A stretch of 29,419 nucleotides of DNA, taken from positions 1 to 29,419 of the forward strand of contig CAYONP010000075.1 of assembly GCA_964405335.1 (NCBI GenBank). Reading direction: 5' to 3'. Numbering within the stretch: position 1 is the first letter of the stretch; each line of letters opens with the position of its first letter. A model generated the notes under the pieces. It did no database searches, was not told where the DNA came from, and saw only the letters and a list, made by a program, of their open reading frames with translations. Shown here piece by piece: positions 1 to 8,997 of this stretch. The translations under genes were made by a program, and so were the position numbers. Origin of the DNA: CAYONP01 sp964405335. GTDB taxonomy: Bacteria; Armatimonadota; UBA10988.

Positions 1-58
1 ATCGCCGTCTCCGGTCCCTCGCTCCACCCAACACCGCGGCGCCGGGGCCGGTTTCCGG

Positions 59-1519
<1,461 letters not shown>

Positions 1520-1533
1520 GGCGGGCTCCCCGG

Positions 1534-2538
1534 TCAGGCGCTGGACTGCTCGTCGGGCACGTCGGGCAGCGTCGAGTCGACCGGCCGGCGGCGCGACGAG
1601 ACCAACGAGATAGCGATCCCCGCGGCGAGGATGAGGACGATGATCAGGAGCATCAGCCCCGGCTCGAGGTGCAGCTCGAAGATCATCTTGATGGCGATGA
1701 ACAGCAGCAGCGCGACCAGGCTGTACTTGAGGTAGGCAAACCGCCGCATCATGCCGGCGAGGACGAAGAACATCGAGCGCAGGCCGAGGATGGCGAAGAC
1801 GTTCGAGGTGAAGACGAGAAACGCGTCGCGCGTGATGCCGAAGATGGCCGGGATGCTGTCGACGGCGAAGATGACGTCGGTGCTCTCGATCACCAGGAGC
1901 ACGACGAACAGCGGGGTCATCGCCCGGCGGCCGCCCTCAAGGCGGGTGAAGAAGCGCTGTCCGTCGAAGCTCGGCGAGACCGGGTAGAACCGCCGCGCCA
2001 GCGTGACCAACGGGTTGTGGTCGGGGTGCACATCCTCGTGCTGGCTGAACAGCATCCGCACGGCGGTGACCAGGAGCAGCACGCCGAAGAGCTGGACGGT
2101 CCACTCATAGCGGGTGATCAACGCGGCGCCGACGGCAATCATGATCCCGCGGAAGACCATCGCGCCGACGATGCCCCAGAACAGCGTGCGGTGCTGCAGC
2201 TCGGCCGGCACGCCGAAATAGGCGAAGATCAGCGCGATGACGAAGATGTTGTCCATGCTGAGCGAGAGCTCGGCCAGGTATCCCGCGACATACTGCTGCC
2301 AGGCGGCGAAGCCCGAGTGCGGGTAGTGCGGATTGGCCGCGTGAGCCTCGCCGAGCCAATGATGGTCGTAGGCCAACCAGACGAAGCCCGAGAAGAGCAG
2401 CGCGATGCTGACCCAGAGCACCGTCCAGCGCAGCGCCTCGCGCGTGCCGATGATGTGCGCCCGGCGATTGAGCACGCCCAGGTCGAGCCAGAGCAGGAGG
2501 CAGACGAAGACGATGAAGCCCGACCAGACAGGTGACAT
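1534..2538 (-). CDS. TerC/Alx family integral membrane protein
   Basis: This 334-residue polytopic inner-membrane protein has the TerC family hallmarks. SMDNIFVIALIFAYF lies in the first conserved half, and VIESTDVIFAVDSIPAIFG with FTSNVFAILGLRSMFF in the second. The acidic DN and ES.D residues sit inside membrane helices. Family members are linked to tellurite resistance or to manganese export (Alx/MntP-like roles); the substrate cannot be read from sequence. I chose the ATG at 2538 because a GAGG lies 8 nt upstream. The longer in-frame start at 2589 would fall on the -35 box of the likely promoter. About eight or nine hydrophobic segments are visible. It precedes glpK with a 14-bp gap, a pairing for which I see no functional logic. 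Confidence 0.92.
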   Translation of the reverse strand: MSPVWSGFIVFVCLLLWLDLGVLNRRAHIIGTREALRWTVLWVSIALLFSGFVWLAYDHHWLGEAHAANPHYPHSGFAAWQQYVAGYLAELSLSMDNIFVIALIFAYFGVPAELQHRTLFWGIVGAMVFRGIMIAVGAALITRYEWTVQLFGVLLLVTAVRMLFSQHEDVHPDHNPLVTLARRFYPVSPSFDGQRFFTRLEGGRRAMTPLFVVLLVIESTDVIFAVDSIPAIFGITRDAFLVFTSNVFAILGLRSMFFVLAGMMRRFAYLKYSLVALLLFIAIKMIFELHLEPGLMLLIIVLILAAGIAISLVSSRRRPVDSTLPDVPDEQSSA

Positions 2539-2560
2539 GCGACCAGCCTCGACCGCGCGA

Positions 2561-2589
2561 ATCATGCCGTAGCAACCGCGGATGGTCAA
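2561..2589 (-). promoter_or_regulatory. Putative sigma70 promoter for the TerC-glpK unit
   Basis: On the minus strand TTGACC (2584-2589) and CATGAT (2561-2566) are separated by exactly 17 bp. The predicted transcript would start near 2554, about 16 nt before the ATG at 2538. The -35 matches five of six consensus bases and the -10 four of six. Confidence 0.5.
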
Positions 2590-2611
2590 GCCGCGGCCCG
2601 CCCGCGGCTAC
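2590..2611 (-). repeat. Solo REP-like hairpin with GTAG foot
   Basis: Read on the minus strand, this is GTAG followed by a perfect hairpin with 7-bp arms GCCGCGG/CCGCGGC and a 5-nt loop. A GTAG tetranucleotide at the foot of a hairpin is the signature of REP sequences recognised by RAYT transposases. Single copy here, so it could be chance in GC-rich DNA. Confidence 0.35.
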
Positions 2612-2713
2612 ACCCCGGCCGAGCGGTTATTCACGTCGGCAGGGCGCGGCGGCCGGGCCACGAATCGGGCGCAACCCGCCGCGCGCCGGTGTTGAGGTCC
2701 ACGGAGAGCGTCA

Positions 2714-3901
2714 ATGGCCATCAAGCGCCAGTTGCAGCAGACCGCCGGCAGCCCGGAGCGGATCGCCTCGCGCGCCGCGGCGCGACTGGCCTACCTCGGC
2801 GAGACCGTCGAGCCGCTCGGCCCGACCGCCTTCGAGTGGCGACCGAAACCGGCCGAGCGACTGCTCTTCCGCACCCCCGGCTGGATCCGTGTGACCTGCC
2901 TGCCGGCCGACAAGCCGGGCCACACCAACGTGGTCATCGAGCACGATCCGAAGACCCAGTCGGGCAAGTGGATCTGGGGTCTGGTCGCCGTGCTGGCCCT
3001 GCTCGGCGGGCTCTTTTCCCTGCTGCTACCGCCGGGCTGGCCGGTCTATAAGCTGATCATGCTCGCCTTTCCCGGCCTCTGGGCGGCGCTGGCCGGGCCG
3101 GCGATCATGTCCAGCGGCTCGCTCTCGCGGCTGACCAAGCTGTGCGCGGGCGGCGCCTCGGGGGTGTTCGATCAGGTCGACGGCGCCGACGAGTTCCTCA
3201 CCCGCGACGCCGCCGAGCGCGAGCGGATCGTCGGCGAGCTGGCCAACCGCGGCGCGCGGATCAGCGCCGAGCAGCAGGGCGTCAAACAGCTCCCCTACGG
3301 CGGCGAAGACCGGCGCAGCACGGTCGAAATCCTCGGCTGGCCGCTGTGGAACATCGCCCTCGGTCGCGACCCGGTGACCGACATGGCGCGCGAGGCCCGC
3401 GGCTGGTATGCCCGCGGCCAGTTCGCCAAGGGCTGCGTCGCCGTCGGCCAGCGCGCCCACGGCTGGGCCGCCGTCGGCCAGCTCTCCTATGGGCTGGTCG
3501 CGCTCGGCCAGGCCGGCATCGGCGTCATCGCCGGAGTAGGCCAGGCCGGCGTCGGCGCGCTGGTCGGCATGGGCCAGCTCGCGGTCGGCCTGGTCGCCGC
3601 CGGCATGATCGGGCTCGGCGCGGCGATGGCCGCCATTCCGCCCATGGCCGACGCCCTCGGCGTGGCCATGACCGCCCTGTTCGGCGCCATCTTGGCCGTC
3701 TTCTGGCTCGGCGTGCTGTTCGGCACGCGCACCGTCGTCGGCCGGGCGCAGTCGCGCGAACTCGAGCGCCAGCTCGAACAGCACCGTGAACTCGAGCGCG
3801 CCTACGCCGACTCGGCCAGCCTCTCGCTGGCCGAGCGGATGACCACCAGCGCCTCACCCGACCGCGGCCTGTCACAGGCCGAAGTCGACGTCGACGCATA
3901 G
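2714..3901 (+). CDS. Unrecognised membrane protein with Gly/Ala decad repeats
   Basis: I do not recognise this 395-residue protein. The first 80 residues are soluble and mixed alpha/beta in character. Two hydrophobic segments follow at about 85-105 and 113-132. A soluble middle part contains an acidic, Arg-rich helix (DAAERERIVGELANRG). From about residue 233 to 305 there is a clear ten-residue repeat of the form GQxxxGxxAx, for example GQFAKGCVAV, GQRAHGWAAV and GQLSYGLVAL, with six units drifting to 11 residues. Such a five-residue Gly periodicity suggests a beta-solenoid or tightly packed membrane structure. A third hydrophobic segment lies at about 313-338, followed by a charged coiled-coil-like tail rich in Glu and Arg. 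The ATG has GGAG 7 nt upstream. It is convergent with the DUF123 gene across a 17-bp gap. Function unknown. Confidence 0.82.
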   Translation: MAIKRQLQQTAGSPERIASRAAARLAYLGETVEPLGPTAFEWRPKPAERLLFRTPGWIRVTCLPADKPGHTNVVIEHDPKTQSGKWIWGLVAVLALLGGLFSLLLPPGWPVYKLIMLAFPGLWAALAGPAIMSSGSLSRLTKLCAGGASGVFDQVDGADEFLTRDAAERERIVGELANRGARISAEQQGVKQLPYGGEDRRSTVEILGWPLWNIALGRDPVTDMAREARGWYARGQFAKGCVAVGQRAHGWAAVGQLSYGLVALGQAGIGVIAGVGQAGVGALVGMGQLAVGLVAAGMIGLGAAMAAIPPMADALGVAMTALFGAILAVFWLGVLFGTRTVVGRAQSRELERQLEQHRELERAYADSASLSLAERMTTSASPDRGLSQAEVDVDA

Positions 3902-3918
3902 ACCGCTTGACCGCTACG

Positions 3919-4320
3919 TCACGAAGATCCGTGCTCGGAAAACTGATCAGCGTCCCTGATTCTGGCGAGGTGGCTGGGGCAGCGGCAGTCGGACGAGCCG
4001 AAGCCGCGGACCGGCTCGGTCACCCCCTCGCGCGCGGCCAACGCGCGGTGCAGCTCGCATTCCTGTTCGGGCCGCGTCGGGTCGAGCTCGAACGTCTGGT
4101 GGTCGACCACGGTGGCCACCGCGGTCAGGTAGTCGATGTGCCAGTGCAGCGGCTTGTCGCGCCGGGCGTGGCGGCGCAGGCGGTGGCTCAGGCCGCGGCG
4201 GGCCGAGCCGGTGTAGACATAGTAGCCGGCGGCAAACCGGACCTTGCCGAGCCGGCCGACGGTCAGCTCGACCCCGTGCTCGAGGTGGAGCAGGAGCCGG
4301 TAGCAGCCGGAGTCACTCAT
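3919..4320 (-). CDS. DUF123 / GIY-YIG nuclease family protein
   Basis: This 133-residue protein matches the DUF123 subgroup of GIY-YIG-like domains, in some species fused to or neighbouring endonuclease III. The GIY-YIG-like core is GCYRLLLHLEHG followed by GYYVYTGSARRGLSHRLRRHAR. The family-specific blocks HWHIDYL, PEQECELHRAL and RGFGSSDCRCPSHL follow, the last with the conserved Cys pair and His. The ATG overlaps the end of the LysE-type gene by 8 bp, so the two are translationally coupled. No separate ribosome-binding site is obvious. Nuclease activity is suspected for the fold but not established for this subgroup. No nth gene is seen nearby. Confidence 0.9.
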   Translation of the reverse strand: MSDSGCYRLLLHLEHGVELTVGRLGKVRFAAGYYVYTGSARRGLSHRLRRHARRDKPLHWHIDYLTAVATVVDHQTFELDPTRPEQECELHRALAAREGVTEPVRGFGSSDCRCPSHLARIRDADQFSEHGSS

Positions 4321-4966
4321 CCGGATCGCGCGGCGGCGCGGCGCCGAGGCGGATGAACTTGGCCCCGAAGTAGAGCAGCATCACCGCGCAGGCGCCGATC
4401 AGCGTGCGGTAAGCGCCGTCGGTGAGCAGCGCGCGGCCGGTGGCCAGCAGCAGGCTGACCAGGCTGTACCAGGCCAGGTCGCTGCTGATGTGGCCGGCAT
4501 AGAAGGCGGCCATGCCGGCGCGTCCGCGGTGCGCCATGGCGGTCGACATCAGCCCCAGGCCGATGGTCGCCCACCAGATCCAGAAGTATGGGTTGGCGGC
4601 GCTGAGCACGAAGCCGGCGACCACCGGCCCATGCGCGACCGGCACGACGGCGGTGTCGCTCAGCGACAGGCGCGGCAGACTGCGGCCCATGTCGAAGGCC
4701 ATGAGCAGCAGCACCACTCCGCCGAGGCAGGCGACGGTGCGGACCAGGCGCGAGCGCGGGTCGCTCAGCGCGCGGGCCAGCCCGGCGCCGACGGCGAGCA
4801 CGAGCAGCAGTTCGATGGCCCCGTGGCCGAGGGTGATCAGCGGTCCGACGGCGGCCGAACCGGTGTCGATGGTCAGCGCGATGGCGGCGGCCAGCACGGG
4901 CCCCGGCATGGCGGCGCCGCTGAAGCCGGTGAGGAACGCCTCGAGCGCAATGCGGCCAAGTCGCAT
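4313..4966 (-). CDS. LysE-family transporter
   Basis: This 217-residue integral membrane protein has the LysE/RhtB amino-acid exporter architecture. It starts with a helix carrying the family signature TGFSGAAMPGPVLAAAIA and has the internal block SAANPYFWIWWATIGLG. There are about six hydrophobic segments in total. The substrate is likely an amino acid or related small molecule, but specificity cannot be deduced. I start it at the ATG at 4966 (MRLGRIALEAF), because the upstream in-frame extension to 5038 is polar and unlike the family. It is divergent from the M42 peptidase gene and overlaps the following DUF123 gene by 8 bp. Confidence 0.85.
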   Translation of the reverse strand: MRLGRIALEAFLTGFSGAAMPGPVLAAAIALTIDTGSAAVGPLITLGHGAIELLLVLAVGAGLARALSDPRSRLVRTVACLGGVVLLLMAFDMGRSLPRLSLSDTAVVPVAHGPVVAGFVLSAANPYFWIWWATIGLGLMSTAMAHRGRAGMAAFYAGHISSDLAWYSLVSLLLATGRALLTDGAYRTLIGACAVMLLYFGAKFIRLGAAPPRDPDE

Positions 4967-5057
4967 GGGAATCCGAATCGTCGATGGAACCGCCGCGAGG
5001 GAGCCATCGTCAGACGGCATACAACGTCGCGCCGACAAGCACGGCGTTGGTCAGGGG

Positions 5058-5095
5058 CGCCGTTCAGCGTGCTCGGGCCATCCACGCGAACGGCG
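5058..5095 (+). promoter_or_regulatory. Long bulged hairpin in the leader upstream of the M42 gene
   Basis: CGCCGTTC, one bulged A and GCGTG pair perfectly with CACGC and GAACGGCG across an 11-nt loop, giving 13 base pairs with one bulge. It lies between the divergent LysE and M42 genes, 29 nt before the terminator-like hairpin. It may be part of a structured 5' leader or a small RNA; no promoter could be fixed. Confidence 0.4.
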
Positions 5096-5123
5096 CGCCG
5101 ACCTCCAGAACGGACCCTCGGGG

Positions 5124-5155
5124 CGGGCGCCGAAGTTCGGCGCCCGTCTCGTTTT
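5124..5155 (+). terminator. Intrinsic-terminator-like hairpin upstream of the M42 gene
   Basis: A perfect inverted repeat with 11-bp arms (CGGGCGCCGAA and TTCGGCGCCCG) around one central G occupies 5124-5146, and TCTCGTTTT follows directly. The arms plus the T-run give an intrinsic terminator on the plus strand. No gene ends just before it, and it sits 84 nt before the M42 start. It could therefore end a small RNA or act as an attenuator. Confidence 0.5.
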
Positions 5156-5238
5156 GCGCCCTTCGCCGCGCCGCGGCGACCTCCTCCGCGAAGGAGCCGG
5201 CGGCCCGACCCCGAACCCGGCGCCGGGAGCCGTGCCGG

Positions 5239-6300
5239 ATGCGCAAGAAGTCGCAGCAGTTTCTCTACGACCTGCTCGGTGTGCCGACCGTCTCGGGCTA
5301 TGAGCAGCCTGGCCAGCGCGTGGTGCGCGAGTACATCACGGGCGCCGCCGACACCGTCGAGACCGATTCACACGGCAACGTGATCGCCTGCCTGGGCCCC
5401 GAGCGCGACTGCCGCGTCATGCTCGCCGGCCATGTCGACCAGATCGGCCTGCTGGTTCAGCACATCGAGGACTCGGGCTTCCTCCGCGTCAGCGGCGTGG
5501 GCGGCTTCGACATCGCGATCCTGCTCGGCCAGACGGTCGTCGTCTGGACCGACGAGGGCCCACTGCCCGGCGTCATCGCCCGCGCGCCGACGCACCTGCT
5601 CTCCGCCGAGGCGCGAGGCAAGATGCCGGAGCTCGACAAGCTCTGGATCGACACCGGTCTGGCCGACGCGAAGGCGGTCCGGAAGCAGGTGCGCATCGGC
5701 GATCCGGTGACCTACACGCTGCGCATCACGGAGCTCGGCCGCGACCTGATTGCCGCACCCGGCATGGACGACAAGGTCGGTGCCTTCTGTGTCATCGACG
5801 CGCTGCGGCTGCTCGCCGGCGAGAAGGAGCTGGCCGCCGGCGTCTATGCCGTGAGCACCGTGCAGGAGGAGATCGGCCTGCGCGGCGCGCGGACCAGCGC
5901 CTTCCGGGTCGATCCGCAGGTCGGCATCGCCGTCGACGTGACCTTCGCCACCGATCAGCCCGACGTCGGCGCGGCCAAGACGGGCGAGGTCAAGCTCGGC
6001 GACGGGCCGGTCATCTCGCGCGGGCCGAACTTCAACCCGGTGGTGGTGCGCCGGTTGATCGAGGCGGCCGAGGCGGAGAAGATCCCGTTCCAGCTCTGCG
6101 CCGCGCCGCGGGCGACGGGGACCGACGCCAACGCCATCCAGATCAGCCGCGCCGGCGTCGCCGCCGGTTTGGTCAGCATCCCCAACCGGTACATGCACTC
6201 GCCGGTCGAGGTCTGCAGCCTCAAGGACATTGAAAACGGGGCGAAGCTCTTGGCGGAGTTCTGCCGGCGGATGTCGGGCGAGGTCGACCTGACGCCCTGA
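5239..6300 (+). CDS. M42 family metallo-aminopeptidase
   Basis: This 353-residue protein belongs to peptidase family M42, large TET-type cytosolic aminopeptidases that trim peptides from the N-terminus (sometimes annotated as endoglucanase or glutamyl aminopeptidase). All expected metal and catalytic residues are visible: His65 and Asp67 in AGHVDQIG, the bridging Asp in APGMDDKVGAF, the Glu pair in TVQEEIGLRGA, Asp in VDVTFATD, and His in NRYMHSPVE. Length is typical (340-360). I chose the ATG at 5239 because homologous sequence starts there and GGGAG lies 9 nt upstream; the frame is open much further upstream but in non-conserved sequence. It is monocistronic as far as can be seen, followed by repeats. 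Confidence 0.92.
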   Translation: MRKKSQQFLYDLLGVPTVSGYEQPGQRVVREYITGAADTVETDSHGNVIACLGPERDCRVMLAGHVDQIGLLVQHIEDSGFLRVSGVGGFDIAILLGQTVVVWTDEGPLPGVIARAPTHLLSAEARGKMPELDKLWIDTGLADAKAVRKQVRIGDPVTYTLRITELGRDLIAAPGMDDKVGAFCVIDALRLLAGEKELAAGVYAVSTVQEEIGLRGARTSAFRVDPQVGIAVDVTFATDQPDVGAAKTGEVKLGDGPVISRGPNFNPVVVRRLIEAAEAEKIPFQLCAAPRATGTDANAIQISRAGVAAGLVSIPNRYMHSPVEVCSLKDIENGAKLLAEFCRRMSGEVDLTP

Positions 6301-6307
6301 CGGCCAG

Positions 6308-6449
6308 GTAGCGCCGCGAGGTAGCGCCGCCTCGCCGAGGCGGCCTATCGGCAGCGGGTTCGGCGAACCCGCCCTACCCGAACGGAGGCGGCCTGCCGGC
6401 GGCGGGTTCGGCGAACCCGCCCTACCCGAACGGAGGCGGCCTGCCGGCG
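6308..6449. repeat. GTAG/CTAC-bounded palindromes plus 48-bp tandem repeat
   Basis: GTAG occurs at 6308 and 6321. The second is followed by a palindrome (6326-6344) with 9-bp arms GCCGCCTCG/CGAGGCGGC around one C. A second palindrome with 9-bp arms GCGGGTTCG/CGAACCCGC around one G lies at 6354-6372 and ends in CCCTAC at 6377. This second palindrome and its flank are tandemly repeated with a 48-bp period (6354-6401 and 6402-6449), giving another copy at 6402-6420 and another CTAC at 6425. The array fills the gap between the M42 gene and the polysaccharide genes and ends about 26 bp before the next ATG. Confidence 0.8.
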
Positions 6450-6475
6450 GTGGGTGGGAGGAGCAGTCGCGCCGC

Positions 6476-7687
6476 ATGAAGTTCCTGATCCTCGGCAACC
6501 AGCTCCTCTACCCCGCCGACACCGGCGGCAAGATCCGCTCGTCGAACCTGTTTGAGCGGCTCAAGGGCGACCACGAGATCGCTATGGTCGTGTTCCGCCG
6601 GCCCGACGAGACCGACGAGCAGGTGGCCCTGATGGAGCGCTGCTGCCACCGGCTCGAAACGGTGCCCTGGAGCGAGACGCCGAAGCGCACCTGGCCGTTC
6701 TACCGCGAGCTGCTGCAGAACCTCTGGTGCGAGCAGCCCTACATCGTTTGGAAGTACGATCGGCCCGAGATGCGCCGCCGGCTGGCCGAGCTGGCCGACG
6801 AGCTCCGCCCCGACATCTTCGTGTGCGACTTTCTGCAGCCCTCGGCCAACTGCCTCGACCTGGCCATACGGCCGCGGATCCTGTTCCAGCACAACGTCGA
6901 GGCGGTCATCCGCCGCCGGCAGGCCGCGCAGGCCGGCCGCTGGTCGCGCTGGTACTGGGACCTGCAGACCCGCCGGCTGCAAAACTATGAGCGCAACACC
7001 TGCCTCGCCTTCGACCACTGCCTCATGGTCTCGCCCGACGATTGCGAGACGATGGCCAAGGAGTATGGTGTCCGCCGCACCTCGGCCGTGCCGCTCGGCG
7101 TCGATGTCGACTACTTCGCGCCGAGCGACACGCCGCCCGTGCCGGGCCGCGTGGTCTTCACCGGCTCGATGGACTGGCTGCCGAACGAGGACGCGGTCGA
7201 GTGGTATGTCGCCGAGATTGCCCCGCTGATCGAGCGCGAACAGCCCGACGCCAGCCTGGCCATCGTCGGACGGCGGCCCAGCGCGCGGGTCGAGGCGCTG
7301 GCTTCTGAGCAGGTGCAGGTGACCGGCACCGTGCCCGACATCCGTCCCTACCTGCACCAGGCCGAGGTCTATGCCGTGCCGCTGCGCATCGGCGGTGGGA
7401 CGCGAATCAAGATCTTCGAGGCGATGGCCGCCGGCTGCGCGATCGTCTCGACCACCATCGGCGCCGAGGGTCTGCCCGTCGAGGACGGCGTCGACATCTT
7501 GCTGGCCGACACGCCGGCCGAGTTCGCCGCGGCGACGGTGCGGCTGATGCGCGATGCCGACCTGCGCCGGCGCCTGGCCACTGCAGCCCGGCGCAAGGTG
7601 GCCGAGGAGTATAGCTGGGAGCACGCGGCGCGGGTCTTCGCCGAGCAGTGTGCGGCGGTGCTCGAGCGGGTGAGGTCGTCATCATGA
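6476..7687 (+). CDS. GT4-type glycosyltransferase (exopolysaccharide-associated)
   Basis: This 403-residue protein is a GT-B fold glycosyltransferase of the GT4 type. It resembles the sugar transferases found with exopolysaccharide/PEP-CTERM loci. The N-terminal domain has PADTGGKIRSSNLFERLK, typical of that subgroup. The C-terminal nucleotide-sugar domain has VVFTGSMDWLPNEDAVEWY and the GGGTRIKIFEAMAAGCAIVSTTIGAEGL block, written here as GGGTRIKIFEAMA then GAEGL, with the EX7E-like Glu residues in place. It would add a sugar from an activated donor to a growing glycan at the cytoplasmic membrane. It begins the coupled trio with algD; its stop overlaps the algD start as ATGA. GGAGGAG lies 12 nt before the ATG, somewhat far. 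Donor and acceptor are unknown. Confidence 0.88.
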   Translation: MKFLILGNQLLYPADTGGKIRSSNLFERLKGDHEIAMVVFRRPDETDEQVALMERCCHRLETVPWSETPKRTWPFYRELLQNLWCEQPYIVWKYDRPEMRRRLAELADELRPDIFVCDFLQPSANCLDLAIRPRILFQHNVEAVIRRRQAAQAGRWSRWYWDLQTRRLQNYERNTCLAFDHCLMVSPDDCETMAKEYGVRRTSAVPLGVDVDYFAPSDTPPVPGRVVFTGSMDWLPNEDAVEWYVAEIAPLIEREQPDASLAIVGRRPSARVEALASEQVQVTGTVPDIRPYLHQAEVYAVPLRIGGGTRIKIFEAMAAGCAIVSTTIGAEGLPVEDGVDILLADTPAEFAAATVRLMRDADLRRRLATAARRKVAEEYSWEHAARVFAEQCAAVLERVRSSS

Positions 7688-8997
7688 AGGTCAGCGTCTT
7701 CGGGCTGGGTTACGTCGGCGCCGTCTCGTCGGCCTGCTTCGCCAACGATGGGCATGAGGTCATCGGCGTCGACCTCAACGCCGACAAGGTGCGGCTGATC
7801 AACGACGGCCGCGCGCCGGTGATCGAGGCCGAGCTGCCCGAGCTGATCGCCGCCGGCGTGGCCGCCGGACGGCTGCGGGCGACCACGAGTGTCGCCGAGG
7901 CGGTGGCCGAGACCGAGCTGTCGGTCGTCTCGGTCGGCACGCCCAGCCGGGCCAACGGGAGCCTCAACACCGCCGCGGTCGAGAAGGTGGCCGAGGAGAT
8001 CGGCGCGGCGCTGGCGGGCAAGTCGGCCCGCCACACGGTGGTCATCCGCAGCACCGTGCTGCCCGGTACGGTGGCCGAGCTGGTCGAGCCGGCAATCGCC
8101 CGTACCTCGGGCAAGGCCGTCGGCGACGAGGTGGGCGTCTGCTTCAACCCCGAGTTTCTGCGCGAGGGGGCGAGTGTGCAGGACCATTACCACCCGCCGT
8201 TCGTGCTCGTCGGCCGGCGGCGCGAGGAGGACGCCGACCGCGTGGCCGAGCTCTATGCCGGGGTCGAGGCCGAGCTGCTGCGCGTCTCGGTCGAGGCGGC
8301 CGAGATGGTCAAGTATGTCTGCAACGCCTGGCACGCGTTGAAGGTCGCCTTCGGCAACGAGGTCGGCGCGCTGGCCCACGCGCAGGGCATCGACAGCTGG
8401 GAGGTGATGGACGTCTTCTGCCGCGACACCAAGCTGAACATCTCGGCGCGGTACCTCAAGCCCGGCTTCGCCTTCGGCGGCTCGTGCCTGCCGAAAGACC
8501 TGCGCGCGCTGCTCTACCGGGCCAAGGAGCTCGACCTCGAGCTGCCCGTGCTGGCCGGCATCTTGCCGAGCAACAAGCTGCTCATCGAGCAGACGGTCGC
8601 GCGCATCCTGTCGCTGGGCAAGCGGCGCGTCGGACTGCTCGGCCTCAGCTTCAAGGCCGGCACCGACGACCTGCGCGAGAGCCCGAACGTGACCCTGGTC
8701 GAGCAGCTCCTCGGCAAGGGCTACGACATTCGCATCTATGACCGCAATGTCTCGATGTCGACCCTGGTCGGCGCCAACCGGGCCTACATCGAACAGGTCA
8801 TCCCGCACATCGGCCAGTTGCTCTGCGACGAGATCGACACGGTCTATGACCACGCCGAGCTGCTGATCATCGGTAACGGCGACCCGGAGTTCCGCGATGC
8901 GCCCCGGCGCGCCGCCGGCAAGGCCATCCTCGACCTGGTCCGCGTCGCCGCCGAGCTGGACGACCTGCCCGACGGCTACCAAGGGGTGAGTTGGTGA
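7684..8997 (+). CDS. algD: GDP-mannose 6-dehydrogenase
   Basis: This 437-residue protein is a UDP-glucose/GDP-mannose dehydrogenase that matches AlgD most closely. AlgD oxidises GDP-mannose to GDP-mannuronate with two NAD+, the committed step of alginate-type polymers. The Rossmann start is VSVFGLGYVGA. Other blocks are SVGTPSRANGSL, RSTVLPGTV, CFNPEFLREGASV and YLKPGFAFGGSCLPKD. The catalytic Cys falls at residue 268, the same number as in Pseudomonas AlgD (436 aa). The stretches LLGLSFKAGTDDLRESP and IYDRNVS also follow AlgD rather than UDP-glucose dehydrogenase. I start at 7684, where ATGA overlaps the previous stop; the ORF is open 36 bp further upstream. Its stop overlaps the next GTG. 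No alg8/alg44 polymerase is present in the window. Confidence 0.9.
   Translation: MKVSVFGLGYVGAVSSACFANDGHEVIGVDLNADKVRLINDGRAPVIEAELPELIAAGVAAGRLRATTSVAEAVAETELSVVSVGTPSRANGSLNTAAVEKVAEEIGAALAGKSARHTVVIRSTVLPGTVAELVEPAIARTSGKAVGDEVGVCFNPEFLREGASVQDHYHPPFVLVGRRREEDADRVAELYAGVEAELLRVSVEAAEMVKYVCNAWHALKVAFGNEVGALAHAQGIDSWEVMDVFCRDTKLNISARYLKPGFAFGGSCLPKDLRALLYRAKELDLELPVLAGILPSNKLLIEQTVARILSLGKRRVGLLGLSFKAGTDDLRESPNVTLVEQLLGKGYDIRIYDRNVSMSTLVGANRAYIEQVIPHIGQLLCDEIDTVYDHAELLIIGNGDPEFRDAPRRAAGKAILDLVRVAAELDDLPDGYQGVSW

Noticed and set aside
1..58. Possible terminator after glpK at the left edge
   Set aside because: No stable stem with a T-run is visible in the 58 bases available.
4983..4999. T-box-like string TGGAACCGCC before the M42 gene
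   Set aside because: It resembles the T-box core, but it lies more than 120 nt from the terminator hairpin, lacks the complementary CGGTTCCA-type side in that hairpin and has no specifier stem I can identify.
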